Shown: positions 15,085-24,924, counted from the first letter of the stretch. The stretch: DNA of 64,000 nt from Brevibacillus daliensis (GCF_021245735.1 NZ_JAJISB010000014.1:1-64000); one strand, 5' to 3'. Notes: generated by a model not told the origin, from the letters alone. Program-made: numbers and translations.

Positions 15085-17643
15085 CTACAGTTGGAACGCT
15101 TTGGTTAGTACTGTGGAGGTCTCACCACGCAAAACAGCCCGATCTGGATAGAATTTTCCATCGTTGTAACCTTTTAACCAACCGTGAGCTGCCAATGTTT
15201 CAATTGCTGCAGCCCCCCAATGAGTACTAGGTACATCTTTAAAGGAAATGGATGTGCGCGTATAGGTAGACAGATTTTTTGCCCGCGCGATCATTAAAGC
15301 CATCTCTGCTCTAGTTACAGATCTGTCTGGCTCAATTTTTTTGTTTGCACCATTCATGATTCCAAGTGATGATGCTTGAAGTAAGCTATTGTAGGCCCAA
15401 TGTCTTCCATTCAAATCTTTATAAGGATTGCTGCCTACACTTCCAGTAGACAAGCCCTTTGCCCGTAACGTACGAATCAACATATCTGCAAATTCTGCAC
15501 GAGTTGTATTGGCATCAGGACGAAATAATTGATTAGATGGTGCAGAAACAATTCCATTGCTAGCCAGCTTACTAATGGCAGGCTTCGCCCAGTGCTGTCC
15601 GATATCCCTGAATCCGCTCACCATGTCTTGTCGTGTCATGCTAAAACGATACGCATCATAGAAAAATGGCGTCGTACTGGAAATTTTGATGTAATACGTT
15701 CCTGGAGCTAATTTATCTTCAAAAACCACCTCGTTATCTTCCCCGCTCGCATTACGAGCATCAATAGAATAATCCATGTTACGGCTATTATAGACCGCAA
15801 GACGAACCGTAGCCTGAGGTGGAATATATGGAGCACGAATGGTTACATAACTTTCATTAGATATCGTAAATGTGAACCAATCCGTATCCGACTGAGACGG
15901 AATTGTTCCAGTTAATAGATTGGTGGTGCCCCCGCCAAGCTTGGTTGCCAACCTTGGGTTATCATTCGGCTCATTCGTATCCTTGCGCTGAGGCATATAA
16001 TGCAACTGCATGAAGTACTCTCCGTTTACCGCAGCAGGAAAGCTGTTCTGCAGTTTAAACAGATAACGCCCCGGCGTCACATCTATATTCACCTTTTCCG
16101 TGGTATCAGTTGGGGTGCTTGCATCGAGGAAATATCCTTTTGCATTCCCCTCTTTACGTACACTTATTTGGGGATCGAGACGCAGTGTGTCTGTATCCAC
16201 CTGAATGAACATCTTGCCTGTATCTCGGACATAGTAGGAGTACCAGTCCACATCATTAGCTGTGTGAAAGTTCCCTTTTACCTCAATACGATTTCCCGCT
16301 GGCAGTGGACGAATTGCTTCCATCGTATTGTTAGGCTCATAGCGATCGGGAGCTATATTGAACTTACTGGTAATGGTGTAATTCACATTGCTTACACCAG
16401 CTCCACGCAAGTTGTGATGAACCTTTCCTTTTTTAACGGGAATGGTAAGTGAGCTATTATTAGACAGCGAATAGGTATCCTGTACTTTTCCGTCCTGATA
16501 TACAGTGATAGCAAGAGCTCCCCTAAAATTGGTATTTAGCTGCGTGTTTATTACTAGACTCCCATCGTATGGAATATCAGTATAAAACCAGTCATTCGGA
16601 TCACTAGCACTGATTTGTCCCCGAATCTGATTATCCATGGGAAAGGCTGCCGCTTTACTCATCGAATTGTTCGGTTCATTGATATCACCAGTCGGAGTAA
16701 GCTTTAGGGCTCTACCAACATGTAAGACTCCATACCCCGTTTCCTTCGTCCAGCGTACTCCGTTAATTTTTGTAGCAGAGTGATACAGCTGCTGTCTTAC
16801 ATCGATGGGCTTCATGGAAGGATTTTTTGCTAGCAATAAGGCAGCCGCTCCAGCTACTTGTGGGGCTGCTGCTGATGTTCCACGCATTGAGCTATACCGA
16901 TTGGAACGAGCCGTCGTAAAAATATCCAGTCCAGGAGCCACAATATTTAGTTCAGGACCAAAATTAGAGCGATTGTGTACTTTATTGTTGTTCGTTACAG
17001 CACCTACAGCAACCACGGTAGGAAAAGCTGCTGGATAGTTGACCCTGCTGCCTTCATTTCCACTCGCTGCAATAACAACGATACCGCGCGATTCCGCCAG
17101 ATTAACAGCGTCCTCCAGCTCTTTGGAATAGTAAAGCGTGCTGGCAGACATCAGAATGACCTTTGCCCCTTCAGCAACCGCCCTACGTATACCGCTAGCT
17201 AAGCGCTCTGAAGATGCTTCTCCATTCCGATCCAATACCTTAATTGGCAAAATTTTCGCATCCCAAAGTACACCTGTTACTCCAATGCCGTTATTTCCTT
17301 TAGCCGCCAAAATTCCAGCTACCTGTGTACCGTGACCGTTTAAGTCATCTGCACTTTCACCTGGTACCAGATTAATGGTAGGAAGCATATTATCTTTCAA
17401 GTCTGGATGATCCTGATCGACTCCTGAATCAAGTAGTGCAATTTTAATTGCCGGATTTCCTTTCACCAAGCTCCACGCTTCTGGGGCATTAATGATATCC
17501 AGGTGGGTTTGGTTAGGAAAATAATAGTCATTAGGTTTAACAGCCGCATACACCACGCTTGCCTCTCCCGTAATAACGGTACACAGAACGACCGCGATAG
17601 CCGTTATCCAGATCAAACCTTTTTGTAGTTGTGGGTATAACAT
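15085..17643 (-). CDS. Cell-surface subtilisin-like protease with C-terminal SLH domains
   Basis: This 852-residue secreted protease has a signal peptide (helix IWITAIAVVLCTVI, then YAAV) and no obvious long prodomain. The S8 catalytic residues are Asp (~72, LLDSGVD), His (~104, NGHGTQVAG) and Ser (~257, GTSAAAPQVAG), with the oxyanion Asn in AASGNEGS. Three or four pre-peptidase C-terminal-like beta domains follow, each opening with a phrase such as DINEPNNS, DRYEPNNT or DTNEPNDN. Three SLH motifs end the protein (FRDIGQHWAKPAI, YKDLNGRHWAYNSL, FKDVPSTHWGAAAI). The SLH domains would tether it to pyruvylated wall polymer, alongside the S-layer. Confidence 0.93.
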   Translation of the reverse strand: MLYPQLQKGLIWITAIAVVLCTVITGEASVVYAAVKPNDYYFPNQTHLDIINAPEAWSLVKGNPAIKIALLDSGVDQDHPDLKDNMLPTINLVPGESADDLNGHGTQVAGILAAKGNNGIGVTGVLWDAKILPIKVLDRNGEASSERLASGIRRAVAEGAKVILMSASTLYYSKELEDAVNLAESRGIVVIAASGNEGSRVNYPAAFPTVVAVGAVTNNNKVHNRSNFGPELNIVAPGLDIFTTARSNRYSSMRGTSAAAPQVAGAAALLLAKNPSMKPIDVRQQLYHSATKINGVRWTKETGYGVLHVGRALKLTPTGDINEPNNSMSKAAAFPMDNQIRGQISASDPNDWFYTDIPYDGSLVINTQLNTNFRGALAITVYQDGKVQDTYSLSNNSSLTIPVKKGKVHHNLRGAGVSNVNYTITSKFNIAPDRYEPNNTMEAIRPLPAGNRIEVKGNFHTANDVDWYSYYVRDTGKMFIQVDTDTLRLDPQISVRKEGNAKGYFLDASTPTDTTEKVNIDVTPGRYLFKLQNSFPAAVNGEYFMQLHYMPQRKDTNEPNDNPRLATKLGGGTTNLLTGTIPSQSDTDWFTFTISNESYVTIRAPYIPPQATVRLAVYNSRNMDYSIDARNASGEDNEVVFEDKLAPGTYYIKISSTTPFFYDAYRFSMTRQDMVSGFRDIGQHWAKPAISKLASNGIVSAPSNQLFRPDANTTRAEFADMLIRTLRAKGLSTGSVGSNPYKDLNGRHWAYNSLLQASSLGIMNGANKKIEPDRSVTRAEMALMIARAKNLSTYTRTSISFKDVPSTHWGAAAIETLAAHGWLKGYNDGKFYPDRAVLRGETSTVLTKAFQL

Positions 17644-17985
17644 ATGCTGTTTCCCCTTCCTCTAACTCACAACCAAATAATTAGGCAAATCCCCTAATAT
17701 ATTGGACAACTTTCACCTTCATTTGGTGACAACATTATACAAGTTATACGTAACATTTTTGATTACGTTTCAATTTATATCATCCATATCCTTCTGTTAT
17801 ATAGTATCAAAATATAAAACTCAACCGCCAGCCATTGCCTTTCACCAAATATTTCCAAAACTTCATACATTATTCGTAAAATATTCGTAAAATCCTTTTT
17901 TACTGCAAAAAATCCCTCTGAAAAAATTCAGAAGGATCATATTTTAATAGAAAATAAATGAATGTATCCGCGAACCGTGAGTGAA
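17644..17985. other. Intergenic region between the SLH subtilase and the SlaP-like genes
   Basis: AT-rich, no credible gene. It holds the terminator of the SlaP-like operon at one end. A minus-strand TATAAT about 90 nt before the subtilase start may be its promoter, but no good -35 box is seen. Confidence 0.5.
17906..17937 (-). terminator. Terminator of the SlaP-like operon
   Basis: The stem ATCCTTCTGAA/TTCAGAGGGAT with one mismatch is followed by six T on the minus strand, 49 nt after the stop of the last SlaP-like gene. Confidence 0.78.
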
Positions 17986-18987
17986 TTACTGAATAAGTCC
18001 GTTTTGATCGTTCATTCGTTCTTGTTGACGCTTTACATCTTTGTCTTGTCTTGCTTCTGGAACGTACGCTTTACACTTGCTAACATCCATATCTTTTGCC
18101 TCAATCGAGCTAACTGGTATATAGAAGCCCCACAATCGACGATTGTTTGGTTGAACTTGCAGGCTTTGCATTCCAAAGTGCATATTGGCGATCTGACGGC
18201 CTTTTTCATCACAAATGATAACAGGAACCTCTGTAAATTCTACACGTTTTTCTAGCCCATTCATGAAAGCAACGATTACTTTTAATCCACCATCTTTCAC
18301 TTGTACCAAATCGATGGCTTGTAATTCTACCTGACCTTTTTTGATTGGGAAAAGTTCTTCTACTTTTTGCGTATAGGTCTCTTCTTCCTCATCAGTCAAG
18401 CCATTATGTTTCTCTACTAGTTCCTCGTCACGCTTAAACTGTTTTACTGTGTCATTATCATAAACCATAGTCAATTGAGTATCTTCATCAGGCATTTCAA
18501 TGAAGTTCTCCCAATCGAACTTGAACTCCAACGGGCGGCTGGACAATTTAGGCACTGGCCCAACAGCTAATAATTCAAATGTCTTGCGAGCATATACGTT
18601 ACCCTTTGCATCAACTAGTGCAAGTGGAAGCTTGTTCAAAATGATATCTTTCTCTGTTGCATTGCGCAGGAATGTTATAACCAAGAATCCATCATTTAGT
18701 ACATTCGTGAAAAATGGAAAAACACCAATTTCATCACGCACCACACTAGGTAGTTCGTCGTGGATCATTTGCAGGAATTCTAGTTCGACATCATCTAGTT
18801 CTTTTGCCCAGAAGCTGTTTTCATAAATCTCCAGTTCCTTCGAGGATAGACGGTTGGATGACAGCTCAGGTTGTTCAAGACCAGATACACCTAAATAAAC
18901 TTCTTTTTGCAGGTGATCATGGATATCTTTACGAGCCTGATCCAACCCTTCCGTAGATCCAAATAAATTAGCCAATTTATAACTCAT
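17986..18987 (-). CDS. Accessory Sec system S-layer assembly (SlaP-like) protein, paralogue 1
   Basis: This 333-residue protein carries two copies of the SLAP repeat. Each has the pattern of a helix with ELPSVVRDEIGVFPFF or ELFPIKKGQVELQAIDL, then a beta-sandwich with LRNATEKDI or MNGLEKRVEF, and a closing FKFDWENF or WGFYIPVSSIEAKDM. No signal peptide is present, so it is cytoplasmic. In Bacillus anthracis the related SlaP works with SecA2 to export S-layer proteins. It is the last of three tandem paralogues, 73 nt after the second, and the least similar of them. Role here is inferred from family and from the S-layer genes nearby. Confidence 0.85.
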   Translation of the reverse strand: MSYKLANLFGSTEGLDQARKDIHDHLQKEVYLGVSGLEQPELSSNRLSSKELEIYENSFWAKELDDVELEFLQMIHDELPSVVRDEIGVFPFFTNVLNDGFLVITFLRNATEKDIILNKLPLALVDAKGNVYARKTFELLAVGPVPKLSSRPLEFKFDWENFIEMPDEDTQLTMVYDNDTVKQFKRDEELVEKHNGLTDEEEETYTQKVEELFPIKKGQVELQAIDLVQVKDGGLKVIVAFMNGLEKRVEFTEVPVIICDEKGRQIANMHFGMQSLQVQPNNRRLWGFYIPVSSIEAKDMDVSKCKAYVPEARQDKDVKRQQERMNDQNGLIQ

Positions 18988-19017
18988 TGTTTAACCTCCT
19001 ATGCATGAACAAGGGAA

Positions 19018-19043
19018 GGTGACTGACCAACTAAACAGTCACC
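19018..19043 (-). other. Intercistronic hairpin between SlaP-like genes 1 and 2
   Basis: GGTGACTG and CAGTCACC form a perfect 8-bp stem in the 73-nt gap. No T-run follows, so mRNA processing or partial attenuation is more likely than full termination. Confidence 0.5.
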
Positions 19044-19060
19044 CTCCGCCCTCAACTTCC

Positions 19061-19996
19061 TTACACTTCTTTTACTTGGATTGCCCAGTTTTTCTTCGTT
19101 AAGTCTTCTGTATTCTTCACCTTATCAGCAGGGAAGACCAGAATCCATGGACGACTATGTCCAGCTTGTACTTTTACACGGCTAGCATCTACTCTACCTT
19201 GTGCTACTATTTTGTTTGTTTCGGTGTTACTAATTACTATATCCCATTTTTTACCATTATAAGTATTACGTGTTGCATTACGTATCAACATAGCTGCTAC
19301 TAACTGCCCATTTTTCGCCAATCCAACATCATATCCAGTAAACGAGATCGTCCCTTCTTGAAGTGGCGGTAAATTTTCAACCAAAAAATGTAATTTCTTT
19401 TTCATGGAATCAGTCATTTTGGCTTCCATTTGTGGGTCTATCTCAAGAGTTTTTGGCCAAATATATTCTGGCTGCCCCATTCGAATAGCAAGACTCCAGT
19501 TACTAAAGTCCAGCGAGCGATCGTAAACGATGAATTCATCAGCAAAAGTTGCTTCCCACGGACGACTGCTGTATGGAGGAATTTCTCCTGCATGGCTTAG
19601 GTCGATGTTTCCTTCTGCAAAAATCTGATCTTCTATCTTTAGGATCAAATCCACGTCTTTTAAATTAATCGGTTTTGAAGATGCGTTACGTAAAAACATA
19701 GATACCGTAACGCCTTTCTCACGAGGAATTAAGCTAAATCCGGTAACAGCAAACGTACCTTCAGGAATCTTAGGTAATCCTTCATTTATAAAACCTAGCG
19801 CATACTTTTTCGATTGATCCAGATTCATATCCCACATTGGGTGTAAAGATAACTCAAGATCCACTTCTTTCCTCTGTTCAGCGGTTTTCTCCTCAATGCG
19901 ATTAACCGATGTCTGAGACAGGTCTTTTTTCAACTCTTCTGTGTTGCGCATTTCATCGCTGTCTTTGTTCAACCATGACTTCAAAAAACTAAACAT
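19061..19996 (-). CDS. Accessory Sec system S-layer assembly (SlaP-like) protein, paralogue 2
   Basis: The 311-residue product also has two SLAP repeats: ELSLHPMWDMNLDQSKKY...LPKIPEGTFAVTGFSLIPREKGVTVSMFLRNAS in the first and LPPLQEGTISFTGYDVGLAKNG...MLIRNATRN in the second, each ending SRPWxxxF. The ATG at 19996 is chosen over one 14 codons upstream: GAGGAGG lies 6 nt before it, and the resulting start MFSFLKSWLNKD matches the MISFIKNMLSGK start of its neighbour. The two are clear tandem duplicates. Confidence 0.85.
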   Translation of the reverse strand: MFSFLKSWLNKDSDEMRNTEELKKDLSQTSVNRIEEKTAEQRKEVDLELSLHPMWDMNLDQSKKYALGFINEGLPKIPEGTFAVTGFSLIPREKGVTVSMFLRNASSKPINLKDVDLILKIEDQIFAEGNIDLSHAGEIPPYSSRPWEATFADEFIVYDRSLDFSNWSLAIRMGQPEYIWPKTLEIDPQMEAKMTDSMKKKLHFLVENLPPLQEGTISFTGYDVGLAKNGQLVAAMLIRNATRNTYNGKKWDIVISNTETNKIVAQGRVDASRVKVQAGHSRPWILVFPADKVKNTEDLTKKNWAIQVKEV

Positions 19997-20069
19997 ACTG
20001 CTCCTCCTCACCGTTCCAACGGAATCTTTTTCTATCATATCATTTCACATGTATAGGTCAATTAGCTGA

Positions 20070-21041
20070 TTACTGGGAAGGAACTTGCACCTTCCAACGT
20101 GATAAATCAGGTTCTTGTTTACAAACACTGTCTGCCGGGAAAATAAACATCCACGGCTTGCTTGTTTCTTTATGGACCACAAAGTTAGTAAGAGTAAACA
20201 ATCCTTCCGCCACTTTGTCCCCTGCTGCATCATACATCGCGAGCGGGAGTTTCTCAATAGATAAATCTTGGGTGGAACCATTTCTTATTAAGAGAATCGT
20301 ACGAATCGTGCCATCATCTTGCTTGGATGCCTGAACACTTTGTACATTTACCTCGCCTTCTTTTAATGGAGGTAAACTTTTCGCCAATTGAATGAAGTAA
20401 TCCTTTTGTTTATCCGTAAGCGACCTCATCCATGATTCTTCCAGCTCCAGGTTTTGCGGGAGAATCATCTTCTTCTGTGCCAGCTCAAAAGCGAGCTTCC
20501 AGTTAGCTAGAGCAATATTCGTTATGAGATAATGCTCTTTTTTAAAGAGGAATGACCATGGTCTGGCTGAGTAGGCAGGGATTTCACCTAATTCACCCAT
20601 GTCGAACTCTTGACGAGTAAACAGACGGTCGCCTTCGATCAGAATGAGAAGTGTCATTTTCCCTAGTCGTGTCGGTCTATTCGTACCATTCCGCACGAAT
20701 GCAGTTACTTCAATTCCTTCTTCATGAGGAACCATATGTAAGCCCGAAATCGCGATATTCCCATCTTGCAGTGGTTCTAGCTCGCTCGCCATAAAAGAAA
20801 GGCTGTATTTCGCATTATTATCTAATTCTCTCTCCCATTGCGAATGGAGTGAGAGCTCCGTTACATGTTTGGAATCCGTAGCAGTAACTGAAGATGCTCC
20901 ATTTGTAGGAGTTGTCTCCCTGGTTTCTTCCGTCGAATCTGTAGAATGATGGTCCTCTACTGGCAATACCGACTCTTCGGTACTTTTTGGCAACTCTTCT
21001 TTCTCTTTACCCGAAAGCATGTTTTTAATAAAGGAAATCAT
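20070..21041 (-). CDS. Accessory Sec system S-layer assembly (SlaP-like) protein, paralogue 3
   Basis: This 323-residue protein opens the three-gene SlaP-like series. After a polar Ser/Thr/Glu-rich linker (residues ~15-60) come two SLAP repeats, the first with ELSLHSQWERELDNNAKYSLSF and SARPWSFLFKKEH, the second with LPPLKEGEVNVQSVQAS and TSKPWMFIFPADSV. No signal peptide. Two or three such genes in a row is more than the single SlaP known from B. anthracis, and each may serve a different exported surface protein; that is inference. Confidence 0.85.
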   Translation of the reverse strand: MISFIKNMLSGKEKEELPKSTEESVLPVEDHHSTDSTEETRETTPTNGASSVTATDSKHVTELSLHSQWERELDNNAKYSLSFMASELEPLQDGNIAISGLHMVPHEEGIEVTAFVRNGTNRPTRLGKMTLLILIEGDRLFTRQEFDMGELGEIPAYSARPWSFLFKKEHYLITNIALANWKLAFELAQKKMILPQNLELEESWMRSLTDKQKDYFIQLAKSLPPLKEGEVNVQSVQASKQDDGTIRTILLIRNGSTQDLSIEKLPLAMYDAAGDKVAEGLFTLTNFVVHKETSKPWMFIFPADSVCKQEPDLSRWKVQVPSQ

Positions 21042-21213
21042 CTGATTCTCTCCTAATAAATAGTATCGTCGGTCACATACTCCATCTTTTCACTATATCA
21101 TAACCAGCGTATGAAACACAAAATACGACAACTGATAAACTCTGTTTCTTCCTTATATATAGGTAGACGTTTCTACTTGTAAAAAGTTGTATCAGAAGCG
21201 TTACCAGTCTTTA

Positions 21214-21295
21214 CAAAAAAACGGTCATGACCGTTTTTTTGTTTGACCGCAAGCGGTCACATCCAATGTTATGAAAAACGTCGAGACGTTTTTCA
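21214..21295. other. Cluster of three perfect palindromes between the MATE gene and SlaP-like operon
   Basis: In 82 bp there are three hairpins. The first (21214-21241) is a 28-nt perfect palindrome with core ACGGTCATGACCGT flanked by A7 and T7, which would terminate in both directions. The second is GACCGCAAGCGGTC (21245-21258). The third (21272-21295) is a 24-nt palindrome with arms GAAAAACGTC and GACGTTTTTC. They follow the MATE gene and precede the SlaP-like operon. Confidence 0.7.
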
Positions 21296-21398
21296 CAGAA
21301 AAAAAAAAGGCCGTATTAAACGCCCGTTTAGATGTCAATTCATAGCGAATGGTGACCGTTCTTCTGTTTCTTTCCCCCTGTTATTCCCTGTTTCCCGG

Positions 21399-22763
21399 TT
21401 AGGAGCCTTCTTTAACAGATCTTGCAAAACGTCTCTGAAGCAAGATCAATCTCCACATAAGCAGAATCGCCCCGAAACAAAGACCAGCAATTAATCCGAT
21501 CCAGTAGCCATACGCTCCCAGGTCAGTAATCCGCACAAGCAGAATACCCAGTGGTAAACCTACTATCCAGTATGAAATCAATGAAACCACAAAAGTAACA
21601 TTCACATCTTTATAGCCACGTAGCGCTCCCTGTATTGGTGCAGCAACCGCATCAGATAATTGGAAGAAAATCGCATACACAAGGAAATGCTGTGCCAGCT
21701 CGAATACTTCAATATCCGTAGTATAAAGGCTCGCCACCTGCTCATTAAACAATAGCAGGACAATCGAACAGACTGTTCCTAACGCCACTGCGATCCCAAT
21801 GCCTAAAAAGCTGTATTGCCTTGCATCCTGCAACCGTTTCGCTCCTACCTCAAAACCAACCACAATCGTAAGCGCCATGGCGATACTCATCGGGATCATA
21901 TAAAGGAAGGAAGCAAAATTCATTGCCACCTGATGAGAAGCAATCGTAATCGTATCAAATTGACTCATCATCAACGTAACCGCTGCAAAGATACTCGTTT
22001 CGAAAAAGATGGAAAAACCAATCGGTACGCCCAGCTTAAGCAATTCTTTCCATGCGCTCACCGCTACTTTATATAGCTTGCTAAAAATCGCGTACTCCTG
22101 GAATGCACCTTCTCTTCTAATAACATAGAAGGTAATAAACAGGATGATCCAATACGTAATCGCAGTAGCCACCCCTGATCCCACACCTCCAAGACGCGGA
22201 AAACCAAACTTACCAAAGATCAATAGATAGTTAAGCACGACGTTTACCGGTAAAGAGATCAGCGAGATGATCATGGTAACTCGTGTATAGCCGAGTGCAT
22301 CGATAAAGCATCGTAACACGGTATAGACAAAAACGGGAACAATCCCAAACCCAAGGGAAACCAGATAGTAAAATGCTACATCACGTACCCCGGATTCCAG
22401 ACTCATGCTATTTAATAGGGGCGCAAGGAAAAAGACTCCTAATAAAATGACAAGCACAGCGATTGCGACTGCCAGATAAACTCCTTGCATGACCATAAAC
22501 GGAACACGTTCACGATTTTTGGCACCAATTAATTGCGCCACAATAGGTGTAACCGCAAGCAAGATCCCGTTCAATCCAGTAAAAATCGGTGACCAAATGC
22601 TCGTTCCGATCGCTACACCAGCCAGATCAATCGCGCTAGCATGCCCCGACATTATCGTATCGAAGAAGCTCATGGAAAAAAGCGCCACCTGCGTGACCAG
22701 GATTGGTAATAAGATGATCATAAACTGTTTTGATTTTTGTGAAAGAGTAAAGGTTTGATTCAT
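21399..22763 (-). CDS. MATE family multidrug/Na+ antiporter (NorM-like)
   Basis: The 454-residue membrane protein has about twelve hydrophobic segments in two halves, each opening with the MATE style ([26 protein letters not shown] and [26 protein letters not shown]). MATE exporters pump cationic drugs or metabolites using H+ or Na+. The ATG at 22763 is chosen over a TTG four codons upstream because GAGG precedes it at 6 nt. Substrate cannot be inferred. It appears monocistronic. Confidence 0.92.
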   Translation of the reverse strand: MNQTFTLSQKSKQFMIILLPILVTQVALFSMSFFDTIMSGHASAIDLAGVAIGTSIWSPIFTGLNGILLAVTPIVAQLIGAKNRERVPFMVMQGVYLAVAIAVLVILLGVFFLAPLLNSMSLESGVRDVAFYYLVSLGFGIVPVFVYTVLRCFIDALGYTRVTMIISLISLPVNVVLNYLLIFGKFGFPRLGGVGSGVATAITYWIILFITFYVIRREGAFQEYAIFSKLYKVAVSAWKELLKLGVPIGFSIFFETSIFAAVTLMMSQFDTITIASHQVAMNFASFLYMIPMSIAMALTIVVGFEVGAKRLQDARQYSFLGIGIAVALGTVCSIVLLLFNEQVASLYTTDIEVFELAQHFLVYAIFFQLSDAVAAPIQGALRGYKDVNVTFVVSLISYWIVGLPLGILLVRITDLGAYGYWIGLIAGLCFGAILLMWRLILLQRRFARSVKEGS

Positions 22764-22792
22764 GGTTGACCTCAAATTTGTTTATTTGTGAA

Positions 22793-22860
22793 GAATAGTA
22801 TGGTTTTATGCCACTCTGTTGCCATTCATTACAACTGAAATGAATGCATAAAAACTATTC
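22793..22860. repeat. 68-bp imperfect palindrome upstream of the silent surface cassette
   Basis: Outer arms GAATAGT plus TTTTATGC pair with GCATAAAA plus ACTATTC, and an inner ATTCATT/AATGAAT stem is nested within. No promoter or T-run goes with it. It could be a small mobile-element relic or a cruciform-forming site. Confidence 0.5.
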
Positions 22861-22932
22861 TACTACTTCTCTTCACGTAACACTATCCTACTTTCTGTAT
22901 TATTTGCTACATACAGCATCCTTTACTCCAAA

Positions 22933-24849
22933 ATGAAGTCACTATTAGCAATATCCCATAAAAAAATGGAAATCTCACTTCCAAATTACGTTTTTTTCCA
23001 TTACTTGTTTTTTGGCGTGTTCTATATTCCTTTTTTCTACAAATGGTCATTCAACATTGGGTTAAAAAATGGTTTTATTGAGGTAGTTTTAGCAATTGTC
23101 AAAAAAATACTAATAGTTGTAAGCGTAAGTGCTATTACCCTTACAACAGTAGAAGTTACTCTTGAAGCACCAGCTGAAACTGTTGCTGCAGGAGATTTTG
23201 TAGTATCTCTAGGTGAAGAAGCTATTACCGTAACAGATGTTGCATTGAAAGAAGGAACAGAAAAAACTTATGCACTAACGATCCCATCTCTAGATGGTAA
23301 ATCTGGTACTTTGACTGTTAATTCTGTCGAGTCTTCTTTTGACTTCACTTCCGCTACACTTTCTGCTGCAATTGATGCACTAAAATCAGCAACAAATGAA
23401 ACAATTATCGGGCTATTAAATGCTCCTGTTCTTAATATTGCTAACGTTAATCCAGCTTTAGCAGCTGAATATAAAGCTGAAATCGATAGTAGCTTCACAA
23501 ATACACGTGAATTGATTCAAAAAGCTGTAGATCGCGTGAACGCTGATGCTACAGAAGCAGATCAAGCAAAAGTTGACGCTGTTAAAAATGCAAAAGGTCC
23601 AGTAGAACTATTAGCAGCACTTGATGCTCTTAGCATTGAGCGCGAAATTGAATCTATTGCATACCCATATTTCGTAGCAATCTCTTCTAACACTTCTATC
23701 AACACAAAAGCCGATATCCAAGGAATTATTGATTCCGTAAATACTGCTGAAGTAACTAAACTTGTTGTTGACGCAGAAGCAAAAGTTACAACTGAAGCTG
23801 TTGCTACAGCTGACGCATTGCTAACTAACTTTACTGGAACTGAAATTGTAGATGATGTAGACGTTGCTAAGGAAGCATTTGAAGCTAGACTTGCTGTAGT
23901 AACGGATATCGTGGCTGTAAATGATACCGTTTCAGCTACAACAGTTGAAGCTGATCTTCTAGCTGCATTACAATCTGAAACACTTGCTCTAGGCGAGATC
24001 GTTATCCCAGCTAACGCAACAGATTATGTTACTGAGGCTTCTGCTAAAGTATCTGCTGATGCGAACTTCAAATTTACAACAATTGATCAAATCAAAACAT
24101 TTGTAAATGAAACAAATGCAAAAGCTGCTGCTAGCCTGATTACCGCAGTAAACAATGCTGATACAGAAGAAGCTTTCTTCACTGCACTAACTGCACCAAA
24201 ACTTGGTTTGACTGATGTTAGTGATAATCCAGTTTATAAAAAAGTTTACTTTGAAACTGGTAAAGATCTAACGTTCAAAACTCCTGCAGACATTCAAGCA
24301 TTCGTAACGAAAGCTAACGAAGCTGCTAAAGAATATGCATACGTTGATGCAATCAACAATGCTTCTAAATCTACAATTGTTGCAGCTGTAACGGACTTCG
24401 TAAAAGTATACAACAATACTGCTTACATTAACCTAAGCACAGATAATCGTCTAGAAGCAATTTCTACCTTCTGGGTAAACCACGGTGAAGGAAGAGCGGA
24501 AGCATTTACAACAACTGCAGAAGTATCTCAAGCTTTGACAGATGCTGTTACTGAATATCAAGGATATCTTGATGGTATCAATGCTTCTACAAACACTTCC
24601 GAACTTCTAGCAGCATTCAACGTAATGATTGATGACCTTGAAGTTGCTTATGGTGATGAACTTGCTTCAAAAGTAAAAGAATTGAGCTACACTGAAATCT
24701 ATGATAATGGCTCACTTACTATCGAAGCAGCAACTGCGATCTTCGAACAATTGCAAGCAAATCGTTCTGATGATATTACTAGTAACGATAATTTCGCAAC
24801 CGTTGCTCAAGCTTATGAGCCTGCAGCAAAGTTGATCACAACCCCTTAG
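22933..24849 (+). CDS. Headless surface-layer-type protein: probable silent cassette (or pseudogene)
   Basis: The frame is open for 638 codons, but only the part from about residue 62 looks like a real protein. There an Ig-like domain begins VVSVSAITLTTVEVTL, matching the VESVSAINAKKLEIKF domain of the S-layer protein at 28327-30585. Some 450 residues of repeated alpha-helical units of about 80-95 residues follow (for example LLAALDALSIEREIES, KTPADIQAFVTKANEAAKEYAYVDAINNA). The first 60 codons are AT-rich, hydrophobic, unlike any signal peptide with a proper n-region, and lack a ribosome site. There is no SLH domain and no promoter was seen. The long intact frame argues against decay. See the inversion finding. 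Confidence 0.7.
   Translation: MKSLLAISHKKMEISLPNYVFFHYLFFGVFYIPFFYKWSFNIGLKNGFIEVVLAIVKKILIVVSVSAITLTTVEVTLEAPAETVAAGDFVVSLGEEAITVTDVALKEGTEKTYALTIPSLDGKSGTLTVNSVESSFDFTSATLSAAIDALKSATNETIIGLLNAPVLNIANVNPALAAEYKAEIDSSFTNTRELIQKAVDRVNADATEADQAKVDAVKNAKGPVELLAALDALSIEREIESIAYPYFVAISSNTSINTKADIQGIIDSVNTAEVTKLVVDAEAKVTTEAVATADALLTNFTGTEIVDDVDVAKEAFEARLAVVTDIVAVNDTVSATTVEADLLAALQSETLALGEIVIPANATDYVTEASAKVSADANFKFTTIDQIKTFVNETNAKAAASLITAVNNADTEEAFFTALTAPKLGLTDVSDNPVYKKVYFETGKDLTFKTPADIQAFVTKANEAAKEYAYVDAINNASKSTIVAAVTDFVKVYNNTAYINLSTDNRLEAISTFWVNHGEGRAEAFTTTAEVSQALTDAVTEYQGYLDGINASTNTSELLAAFNVMIDDLEVAYGDELASKVKELSYTEIYDNGSLTIEAATAIFEQLQANRSDDITSNDNFATVAQAYEPAAKLITTP
23115..23137 (+). repeat. 23-nt crossover block, copy 1 (silent cassette)
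   Basis: AGTTG, one variable base, then AAGCGTAAGTGCTATTA. The same 23 nt with one difference occurs on the opposite strand at 30144-30166 in the expressed S-layer gene, in the same reading frame. Similarity between the two genes begins here. Confidence 0.75.
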
Positions 24850-24892
24850 TCATTTCGGCTTAAATAGCATACGAACTATAGTTGGTAAGGAA

Positions 24893-24924
24893 AATCCCCT
24901 TAGATATGATTATCTAGGGGGATT
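24893..24924 (+). terminator. Stem-loop after the silent surface cassette
   Basis: AATCCCCTTAGATA and TATCTAGGGGGATT form a 14-bp stem with a 4-nt loop 44 nt after the stop. Only CCTTCT follows, so it is a weak intrinsic terminator at best, but its position fits a transcript end. Confidence 0.6.
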
